NCBI RefSeq assembly: GCF_964355755.1 | Contig: NC_092672.1 | Location: 6,820,001-6,884,000, forward strand | Source of the DNA: Antedon mediterranea | Lineage: Eukaryota > Echinodermata > Crinoidea > Comatulida > Antedonidae | Direction: 5' to 3' | DNA: 64,000 nucleotides | Shown here: positions 48,101 through 57,627 of the stretch, in pieces | How the letters are laid out: each line of letters starts with the position of its first letter | Position numbering within the stretch: the stretch's first letter is position 1 | The notes under the pieces: model-generated | What the model was told of the DNA's origin: nothing | Databases searched by the model: none | The model's input: the letters and a program-made list of their open reading frames with translations, nothing else | Made by a program: the position numbers and the translations under genes

Positions 48101-51100
48101 TATGCAACTTATATATAGAGAATACAAATAATGAAATCAATTCATTTAAAATTATGTTATTTGATCCAGTAATCATTGTAGTCCAAGTTATTGGGTCTTC
48201 GTTTGAAAAGCTCTTAGCTATGAAATTTTTAAATTTAAGCCATATCCATTGAATTACACTGCATTTATATAACATGTGTTTTTCAGTTTCAACCTTGTTT
48301 ATACATTTATCACATAAATCATTACCTGCTAAGTTCCAGATTTTCAATCGTTTTTTACATGGTAGTATTCTATGCAGAAGTTTAAAATTAAATTGAGCAA
48401 CTTTGGGTATATGTTTTAGTCTATAAACTTTATAGTACCAAACATTACTCCAATCAATGTCTACCTTACCTAGTTCAATTTCTCATTTTGTTTGTGAATT
48501 TGGTATTTTTGAACATCTATTAATAAAATGATTATAGAAGACGGTTCCTTTATTTTTCATATAAAGTCGTAGACTAGGAATACTATTGTCTTCCTTTTTT
48601 GTATTACCTTTTTCAATAATTTCTTTCCACTCTTTTGGTATGGCTTTTAACAATTGCATATATTCAATTAAGGCGTTATGCCGTTTATACAGTTTAGGAA
48701 ATATTTCACAAGGTGAAAGTACTCTATCATTCATGTAAATATCTCCGATTGTTTTAAACCCAGAAGATAACCGTACTTTAAAATACATAGATTTATTGTT
48801 CAATACGATATGTCTGTTTTCCCATAATTGTTGGCTCTTTATTTCCATGTTGGTTTTTGGTTTTACATGTATGATATTGTTTAATTTTACAACAGACTTC
48901 ATCATATTTCTATAAAATAAAGGCATACTGCCCAGGTTAGCATGCTCTTCTAAATTCAACTGCGTTATGTTAACTGTATATTCAATAGGTTGAAGGTAAA
49001 ACTTTGGAATGCATTTCCATTTACCTGGATCTGGGCTTAAGAGTCTCTTAACCCAGGTTAGTTTGAGAGATTCTATCACCGAAGTGAGATCTGGCATATT
49101 CAAACCACCTTCTTCCACATTTCTAATTAATGTTGTTCGTTTTATTTTTTCTTTTTTATTACCCCAAAGGAAGTCATATAACAGTTTTTCTATTTTTGTA
49201 ATTATTTCCTTAGGCACCTCAATAATACTAGCAGTATAGATAAACCTTGATATTGCTAGTGTTTTTATAATAGTAATTTTACCAAAAAAACTTAGGTTAC
49301 GTCTTTTCCATAAATTTAATACATTTTCTAAGTTGGTGATTTTTTTCTCCCAATTTCTGTATTCACATAGTTGTTTATCATAACCTACATGTATTCCTAG
49401 AAATTGTACTGGTTCACTGGACCATACAATATTGAATGGTTTTGACATATTATTTTTGTTTGAACCAATCCACATACCATTTGTCTTATTTTTATTTAGT
49501 GTTAATCCTGACACTCTACAGAATAGATCAATTTCATTGAAAAAATATTTTAGACTACTTTCATCTTGCGTAAAAATAACGGTATCGTCTGCAAGTTGAG
49601 CAATCTTTACAATGTTGTCATTTTCGTTATTGCTGTTTGGTAATGTAATTCCTTTACATTTAGGATTTTTTCTTATATTTGTGGCCATTAATTCTGTCAC
49701 CAAAATAAATAGTAGCGCTGATAATGGGCAGCCTTGCCTCACGCCGCACTCCATATTAAAGCTTTCTGAGAGCCATCCGTTATTTACTATAACACAATTT
49801 GTTTCTTTATAAATTACATTTATCCATTTGATAAAAGAATTACCAAAACCGAAATGACTTAAAGTCTTAAATAATAGGACTCTATCTAATGAGTCAAAGG
49901 CTTTTGCAAAATCTAGAAATACAATTGCACCTGGCATATTGTTTAAGCTTGTAAAGTCTAGTATGTCATTTACTAGTCTTACATTTTCTCCCCCAAACCT
50001 CTTTTTTACATATCCTTTTTGATCTTCATTTACTATAGATCCTATAACATTTTGTAATTTGGGCTAATATTTTATAATCGACATTAAGAAGAGTAATCGG
50101 TCTCCAGTTATCTAAGTTTTCTCTTTGTCCCTTTTTATATATTAGGTTTATTATACCTCTTTTTTGTGTTGTGGATAACTTTCCATTATTATAGTTATAG
50201 TTTAAAGAATCACATAGGATATGTTTTAAATGGTTCTAAAAAGTGCGATAAAATTCTACACTTAGGCCATCAATACCTGGACTTTTATTTAATTTCATTT
50301 TGAAAATCGTTTTTGTACATTCATCTACAGATAGAAGACCTTCACATTTTACTTTTTCTTCGTCAGATAACATTTTAAGATATGTATTGTTTAGGTATTT
50401 ATTCATTTTATCTGCAGGTATCTCTTTATTAGAATACAGGTTTTTGTAGAATATAACTTCTTCTTTCAAAATTTCTTCGTTATTCGAAGTATATTTACCA
50501 TTTCTTTTTAATACAGCGTTAATGTGTTTTCTTTTTGCTTTAGTTTTTTCTAATCCTAAAAAGAATTTATTATTCTTTTCACCTTTTTCGAACCATTCGA
50601 TTCTAGACCTTATTTTCGCACCATGTGCTTCTAGAAGGTAGATGTCATCTAACTGTTTAATTTTATCTCTTAATATTTTGTCTGTATTTTCAGAGTAGGA
50701 AACATTTAATTGACTAGTTAGTTCATCAATTACCATTACTATTAACTTTGTTATTCACATAGTCAGTCAGAAATTATCAATATAAAATGAGACAAAAAGT
50801 GACAATTTGTTTTTATGGGATTCCGCATTTGCATTTTATGTCCTCTTCAAATGATACTTTTAATCTTGCTTGCAATCTATTATCAAATCTATTTCTAATA
50901 TACAATACATTTAAAAGCAATTTAGTCGGAATTCAGAGCAATTTATTTTAGTATTGTGTATACCATGGAGAAATTACTTATTTCTATACCGTTGTAGTTG
51001 TAGTACTAGTAGGACTACAGTTGATGATTCATGTAAAGTTATGTTTTTGATATACAAAAAAATTCAAAATAATTTACTGTAACTAAAAAAATGAATTAAA

Positions 51101-53469
51101 AACTGAATAATTCAAATGGTAGAATTATAATAAATTATTGCAATAGAGATTCGATAGATTTAAATTAAATTATATTCCTATTACTCTCTTACTCTATTCT
51201 TATTTTATTAGCATTGGGCTTACTTGTTATACAAGGTTACGTCCGGGTTCCATAATGCTGACTGTTCCACGAAAATCTCGGTAATGTTGTTGTAATCATT
51301 CGGATCCCATACCATAAACTCGTCTTTCCAAAACTAAAAGAAATATATTTTTGTTTAAAGATGTATTGTCCCTCTGAAAAAATAATTCTTGAACATTTTT
51401 TATTAAATTATTCCATTTTAATGTCATTTTGTTGAATGTAACCGTTTATTTTTTTATTTTATAAGTGAAAATATAATTTTGTTGGAGTTCTTTTTCTATA
51501 GAAATTATTAAATAAAAATGTAAAAACTATAAAATGGCCTATTCAAAGTGTAATTTTATTAATCTTCATTTTTCATGTTTTTGGGGGATCGGACAATACA
51601 TCTTTAAAGATATTATCTCCTGATTTTGGTTGTTGAATATGTCATGTCATTCATATGTCACGTAATAGTTATTCATTTTGATCAAATGGTTATCTACCTG
51701 AAAAAACTGTAGCCTAATTTAAAAACAAAACGTAGTCAAAATGTCATAAAATGAGTTTTTGGTTAAATTTAACCGTTTATTTTGTATTTTTGAAAGTGAA
51801 ATCATTATTTGTATTTTATTTTATTTTTTTTATATCTGATAGTACCTGTATTGTTTGATTAAGTTAACTTACTCACCGCATTATACCATGCACTAACTGT
51901 AATATCTTGCCGTTTCTCGTTCTACAAAACACAACAGAGAAATATGAATGTTATTACCATTACCTATTATTATAATGCTATGTAAGCATCCATGAATGTA
52001 TTCAATTGTGCACGCACGCGTCGAGTTGTCGCCTTTTATTTTATCAGTATTGAGTGAAAGGAAAATTATATTTGAAGTTTTTTTTAAAAATGTTTATGCC
52101 ATACATATCATGACAAATCAATTAATATGTATTGTTTTTTTGTTATTCATAAATAACTTAATAACTCCCTTACCAGTTCAATTACTTGCAAAACAATTAA
52201 ACGGATCATAACTGTAACATTTTGTGTATTATCTTTGACTGGTCTCGCCGATGGTATTATATAGTTATCCAGCAAGTCTCGTATTAATTGCGACTCTGTA
52301 TTGTGAGCTAATAGTTCAACTGAAACAACAACCAACAAAGAGGAAGAAATGCATTGATGATGACAATGGCAATTGTGTTGAACTAATAAAAAATGGAAAT
52401 TTAAACAGATGATAACATCATCACATCCATTATATTAACACGTTATTTTTTCTATCCTTGTATGGTTGTATGTTTTACAGGTATTTCATGCTTGTTTATT
52501 TTATACTTTTTTTGGATTTATGTTTTCTTTTTTTTTAAAATATATAAATAATTGTTTGTGTATTTCCAAAGTAATTTGAATGGTTGTGTCGTGTCGATGA
52601 AGTATAAATAAGTTAAATTACCGATTTGTATGTTAAGTTTGTAATTTTGCTAAGAGATGCAAAAGATTAAGTATAGAGAGTGTGTGCACGGGAGAGAGTT
52701 GCCATGGGTAGTATAACAATTAGGGTTGATGTCGTAGAATGTGAATAAAATAACTTCTTTACAAAGAAAGATACGAATGAAAGAATGTAGTGAACAGAAT
52801 AGAAGTTGAATAGGCCTATGGGCTGAAATTGATGAATGGAAAGGAACATGATGAGAAAACAAATCATGATTGAATGAATGTATACTCAAGAAACATGCAA
52901 GGAATACAAACGAATTAACATAATTATTATGGACAAAAGGGTCTTTCACACCTGTTCCGGCACGGTTCCGGTCCGGCGAATCGAACATCAATGTTTCGTT
53001 TTCACGCGGCTATTCGCCAATCGATATGCGCGTAGCCGCGTGAAAACGAAACATTGACGTTCGATTGGATTTTCCGGCGCCGGACCGGAACCGTGCCGGG
53101 ACAGGTGTGAAAGACCCTTAAATGAATAGTTGTATGGAGTGAACAAATAGATATAAAAACAAAGAAATAACCTACTGAGGCTAGGATTTTAAAATTTAAA
53201 TAAAAAAAAAAGCAAAATAGAATGAATGAAAGTGTGAAGTATGATGTAAGCATAATAATAGATGCATTATTTAAATTCAATGGAACGAATGAAATAATAC
53301 TGTTACATTTTATAAGGGTGGTATGATGAATGAATGACTAAAATAAACCCATGAATGCAACAATCAATTGAAAATTGCATCATGGAAAATGAAATAATGA
53401 TGAAATTAAATTACATTTACCTGGATGAAGAAGCAAGATAAGAAGCGTCAATTGTTGGAATAGATTCAT
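45106..53469 (-). CDS. G6: nicotinic acetylcholine receptor alpha-like subunit, LINE in intron 4
   Basis: Predicted 473-residue subunit. Coding exons are 53469-53421, 52319-52174, 51921-51877, 51333-51224, 46458-45917 and 45635-45106; all junctions are GT-AG and in phase. Features: signal peptide beginning MNLFQQL; loop D Trp77; loop A LWNPDVTLYN with Tyr115; Cys-loop Cys151-Cys165 with FPFD; loop B Trp172; loop C Tyr214, Cys216-Cys217 and Tyr221, so the full canonical aromatic set; TM2 -1' Glu and 9' Leu; TM4 ending SGN. The loop before TM4 differs from G2-G4 (Cys-containing CFHSADHANCMCGG-like stretch). Intron 4 (46459-51223) is enlarged by a foldback element and a LINE on the same strand. 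Intron 3 holds a TTAA-type element. A non-coding exon ends at 53762. Confidence 0.92.
46662..47260. mobile_element. Nested foldback element in G6 intron 4
   Basis: The outer inverted repeat pairs about 46668-46745 with 47163-47250 (GGTACAAATAATGGCACGAG versus its inverse). A second near-perfect palindrome is centred at about 46743 (46662-46826), and another at about 46978 with arms of about 110 bp (46850-47092, core AGGTGTTATATAATA). There is no open frame. It looks like a miniature foldback transposon with an extra arm copy. Confidence 0.65.
47307..50731 (-). mobile_element. 5'-truncated L1-like LINE in G6 intron 4
   Basis: Bounded by an 18-bp target duplication ACCATTACTATTAACTTT at 47289-47306 and 50732-50749. 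The minus-strand 3' end has a short A-tail (AAGACAAAAAAAA). The element starts inside ORF2, so the endonuclease domain is missing. The 3' UTR is about 0.6 kb (47307-48029). Insertion did not disturb the exons of G6 and is in the sense direction. Confidence 0.88.
48030..50731 (-). pseudogene. LINE ORF2 remnant: reverse transcriptase and C-terminal zinc knuckle
   Basis: Non-LTR reverse transcriptase of the L1/Tx1 type. On the minus strand the order is a pre-RT region (50731-50236), NWRPITLLN palm entry (about 50110), VFLDFAKAFDSLDR (motif A, about 49915), GVRQGCPLSALLF (about 49750), the LADDTVIF catalytic motif (about 49590; Leu where Tyr is common), GGLNMPDL thumb region (about 49105), and a CDKC...HMLYKC zinc-binding end (about 48310-48270). 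Defects are a TAG replacing a Trp near 50238, a frameshift near 50056 and an in-frame TGA at 48483. It therefore cannot retrotranspose, although damage is light. Confidence 0.85.
51359..51603. mobile_element. TTAA-flanked miniature element in G6 intron 3
   Basis: AGATGTATTGTCC and GGACAATACATCT termini with TTAA at 51355-51358 and 51604-51607. The interior is in the opposite orientation to the G2 copy (TTAATCTTCATTTTTCATG). 245 bp, non-coding. It is an independent insertion from the G2/psiG5 one, because intron and orientation differ. Confidence 0.85.
52937..53119. mobile_element. GC-rich full-length hairpin miniature element in G6 intron 1
   Basis: Ends AAGGGTCTTTCACACCTGT and its inverse. 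The arms continue through CCGGCACGGTTCCGGTCCGG and TTTCGTTTTCACGCGGCT, so almost the entire 183 bp folds into one stem with a loop near 53010-53030. GC content far exceeds the surroundings. No target duplication is evident. Non-coding. Confidence 0.8.
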
Positions 53470-53761
53470 TATTATGATAGTATTAAAGGTACGGTACCTC
53501 TGCAAGATAATAACCCAAGTTTATTGATTTTTTAAATATAATATTTGACCTATAGATTTAAATCTAAAGTCTAGAAGCTAAACAACTATTTCAACATTTT
53601 CGTTAAGTAGTCGCCTAATCCCAACATTTGAAGTTAGTTTTAAGTCTAGCCTAATTTTAGGCTAATCTATGTAAAATACAAACTGATGTTTTAACTAAAC
53701 AAATTCTAGCGAGATAACGAGTCGAGAGACAGGTGAAGTAAAATGTAATTTAAAAACTTAC

Positions 53762-53883
53762 TTTTTAAGTATGAAGAAATTCAGCTACAAAGCGAAACAA
53801 CAAGCTTATCCGGGACGAAATTGAATAATAAACACTTAACAAACCAATGTTACATTGAAGGTGTTCCATTCTCTCATTCGTCG
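53762..53883 (-). other. G6 non-coding first exon (5' UTR)
   Basis: The minus strand ends CTTAAAAA before donor GTAAGTTT. It retains AAGTGTTTATTA and TTTCGCTTTGTA in common with the G2-G4 exon. The coding exon acceptor is TCTTGCAG (ends at 53500), leaving 30 nt of leader. The upstream limit is estimated. Confidence 0.55.
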
Positions 53884-53925
53884 TTAGTAAGTTGTAAACG
53901 TTGAGGGGGTAGTTAAAAAATATCT
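53884..53925 (-). promoter_or_regulatory. Candidate core promoter of G6
   Basis: TACCCCCTCAACGTTTACAA at 53911-53892 is identical to G2-G4. The upstream neighbour is ATATTTTTTAA in place of TATTTATTT, so an AT-rich TATA-like element is kept although its sequence changed. Confidence 0.5.
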
Positions 53926-55472
53926 CGCTCACTTGATTTTTTTCGAGTATTGTATGAAAATATAGGTTTACATCACATACACCATTTATATTGAAAATGT
54001 CAATACATACATATTCAATTAATGTGACTTTTCTAACAGAGTTGAAACACCCTTGGAACACTAAGCTGTATTAGGTTCAAGATACTTACCGTTTATCTAA
54101 AACCCCATTTTGAGTTTTTTTGTCTCCAAACTTTTAAAAATATGAAAAATAAGTCGGATTCTAATAATTTAAGTGGTCCGGTATATCATCATGCTTTGCG
54201 CATATATTGCTACTTTCGTTTTGTTTCTGTGCAAGAGTTGATTGTGGAAGAATGAAAGAGCCATTAACTGTTTAGCGATAATGCGGAAAAAGATAATACA
54301 TCCAGTAACGAGACAACGTCAGGTTAGGCCTAATAGGGTACCATACGAGTTTTGTACATTACCAGTAGGTCATACAAAAACGTAGGTACTATGCCTACAT
54401 TGCTTTTCTCTTGTTATCAAAATTAACTAAGAACGTATAGTGATATATTATAAATGCATTATTTTTACAACATTAATGTGGCATACGAAGTGGTGTTTGA
54501 TATCACTGTTGATGTCCTGGTGAACACAACATGCCAAATCAGCTCACCACTATAACTCACGTACCACAGTGATTCAATTCCTTGTAGCACCTATAAGTAT
54601 ATCATAATAATAAGTGTACGTTTATGCAACACCCATCCATCATAGTTAAAGCCTTTCGCCGCCCTTTCCCCCCGCTATACAACTTACTTTGTGTTGGTAT
54701 GTCATGCTAACGAGCGCATTTCTCTGTACACAGGAATGCATTTGCCTTGTATGCAAATTAGCACTTATTAGCATTACTGCCATATGAATCTGTATTTAAA
54801 AAAAATGATATTTATAATAGCCATATGTTTATATCCTTTGAAATCCGCTTATCTTAATTGGATTTTCGGATTATAACACAAATTTAATTGTGAGGAACTG
54901 TTGGTTTATGATGCGGGTTCATTTTCTATCGGCTTCGATACGAAGAAAAATCAGCAACCAATCAGAGCTCAGCAATGCCAGATTCGCGCGAATAGTTTTG
55001 CATGGAAATAAACAAGCAGCTGATTGGTACGTTTGTTGCATCGTAGAAAAGAGACATGCGCATAAATGCAACAGTTTCCATTCTATTGAGTGAACTCCTT
55101 TACAGGCCTAAAGCGCTTTCAGAATTACATTAAGCCGAGGATAAGAACAATCCATTAAAAAAATTAATGAAGAACATGTCATTGTAGACAATATTTCATC
55201 TGGTTTAATGAGTTTAGAGAAACAGCAACCTACCAGTTGGATTTTTTTTGTGCTGAAAATATTTTGGTTAGACACTAGTTATATTATGGTGTGATACAAT
55301 AAATCATCATTCTCATTTCTCCTCATCTTGATCACTCACTTCATGATTTTAAGATTTTATGATTTATTTCAACAATATCAAGTAAAATGAATGATCAACA
55401 CTGGACCATTGAATCAAGTTCCACTCACTTAAATAATTAAAGTCGCAACTGAAAGAGTGATAGACAATATTA

Positions 55473-55620
55473 AGACGCATAGCAACGCAAGGACGTAAGT
55501 AGTTTGACCGTCCTAATTGGGAGAAACCAAGTTTGATCTGAAGTGACGCTTATTTCATTGCTAAAATTACGTGCGTTGCGCGTGCGTAGACCCATCGCCT
55601 TGTGTGCTAGTGGAAACGAA
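55473..55620. mobile_element. GACGCAACG-type miniature element
   Basis: AGCAACGCAAGGACGTAAGT at the left and the inverse-like ACGTGCGTTGCGCGTGCG plus GTGCTAGTGGAAACGAAG at the right, with TTTGACCGTCCTAATTGGG inside. It is a diverged member of the 14438-14793 family. Confidence 0.5.
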
Positions 55621-56499
55621 GTTTTATGAGTAGTAAAGTAAATCGTAGTAGGCCTAGAATTTATCATATATTAGATTTTCTAGATTATTCTCAGTAACCT
55701 GGTTACTCTATAACTATAACGTCATGTCGAAGGAAAAATCATTAAACAATTCTGTACATTAGGTCTACTTATTTTATTTAGAGACTTGACTTCAGATAAA
55801 CGATTTTTATACATACATTCATTACTTTGATAGAATGCGTAACTTTAACTGCTAAATAAGACAAATAATAGTACCGTTGACAAATTGCCTCGAGAATTAC
55901 ACGCGTGCAATTTTCATATGACACGGACAATTTCTTATGAAGAAGATCTTGCTGCAAACAATGAATAATTCGCATTTAACTCCAAAAATGCACAAGAGTA
56001 TTTTGCGTGTTAAGGTGAAGGATTTATATTGTGTTGTACGATTCTGTTGACATAATGCTGATGATATTTACAAAATAAAGAAACCAGTGGTACGAACCGA
56101 TAAATGTGTATAGTGTTGAGTATAGAACCCCGTATATCATACACACCAGGCTACGAGACTCTATTGCTAAATTTATGTAAAAAGTTTTAAACAAAATAAT
56201 CATTCATGCATATCAAATAATTTGTTATTAACTTATTAATTTATTTTATAAACAGGCGTTGATACTCTAATAATAGGCCTACTAATACATATATTTAACG
56301 ATAATAAGGCCATATGCCATGCAATGTGTATACATTGGATTAATTTTTACCAATGATTATTAACAATTTAACATTGTACTAAAAATTATGAGGAAAGAAC
56401 TCTGCATGGGGATACTGAGGTTAAATCTTAAAAAGTATTCATTTAGAAGCATATACAAAACTAAAATTATTTACAAAATTTGTATATTTTCCCTACCAC

Positions 56500-56640
56500 T
56501 CTATACTATTATTGCAATACGAGTAGGGGGTTATCTCGGTGTATTAGTACATCACAGCCACTGATCACCAACTGGGCCCTCTGGGAGATCAGTCTTTGAC
56601 TGAAGAGGTCACCCAGTATAAAGATAAAAACAAACAAATA
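56500..56640 (+). mobile_element. Possible non-LTR retrotransposon 3' tail
   Basis: A GC-richer block (CACTGATCACCAACTGGGCC, CTGGGAGATCAGTC, GAAGAGGTCACCCAGTATAA) ends in an A-rich AAAGATAAAAACAAACAAAT tract, the shape of a LINE 3' end. No coding part remains. The family is uncertain. Confidence 0.3.
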
Positions 56641-57627
56641 CTCTTTTAAATTGTCACTAAGGATTAAAAATAAAATATGAACTATAATATAATTTTGCTA
56701 CATTTGAAATTAAAACTAATTCAGGCACATGGAAGGTGTAATATGTTGTAAAACGTGATTGTTCAGTAACAAAAACACATAACCTGTTAAAAATTGATAA
56801 TAACTACTAACTAATTAAAAATATTGAATTTGCAGCTCATTTCTTCATTGTTATTCCAATGGCTGCTACAGAAAAGACCATGAATGTTAATTTTGATTAA
56901 ATCTAACCTGCATCCAACATTATTCGAGGGAGGGAGTGCTAATACTGAAGTAGTATGTGTAGAGGTTCACCACAACCCAAAGCCAATATGAGACTCTGTA
57001 CAGTACAAACCGACTAGTTTCACGTTATAAATTTCATCAAAGTATCTTAAAAACCTCAAGGCATTAAATAAATTAAATCAGTATTATCGTCACCGTTCTG
57101 TTTGTCGGTTAATCCTCTTATGGAACGTGTATTGGATGTAATCGTAAACATCATTTATATCATTTCATATGTGATACTTCCCTTTGGTAATAGTCTGTCA
57201 TTGCCTTTCGTCGGTCGGTCCGTCATATTCCGTTCCAAATTTATACAGATTGCACCGTCATTAACGTTTTTGTCATTAACTAAACACGTATGGTACAAGT
57301 AAATACGGGATAATCATTTTCCTCAAATAACTGTTTGAATTAAAGCAACGCAGTTCATCATCTTCCTAATATAGGTAGTAAAATGGTCACCGTGATGGTA
57401 TATACAATGCGGCGCAGTTTAATTCGTTATACGGTTTCCATTAGGTCTGCATGCATTTAACAAAGCGGCGCAAAGTGTAAACGTAACATAAACATGTTGT
57501 TTTACCATTAGTAGCACAACAGTGTCTCTACGACATCTTCGAGATTTCTTTATCAATACTCCTCTGCTATTTAAGAATTGTGTTGGTTTTGTCATCTCTG
57601 GACAAAACTGCCGTACTCATCATTGCG

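Larger units (their letters stand above)
53926..57627. other. Intergenic region between G6 and G7
   Basis: The distal 5' flank of G6 and the 3' flank of G7. Holds a CCAATCA-type miniature element (55473-55620), a possible non-LTR 3' tail (about 56500-56640) and otherwise unremarkable AT-rich DNA. Short frames (for example 54890-55093) have no recognisable domain. Confidence 0.6.

Noticed and set aside
48030-50731. Functional LINE reverse transcriptase
   Set aside because: In-frame TAG and TGA codons, a frameshift near 50056 and a missing endonuclease domain show it is dead.
54890-55093. 67-codon frame with CCAATCA motifs, possible extra hairpin element
   Set aside because: Inverted similarity between AACCAATCAGAGCTCAGC and GCTGATTGGTACGT is too weak to call an element, and no protein domain is seen.
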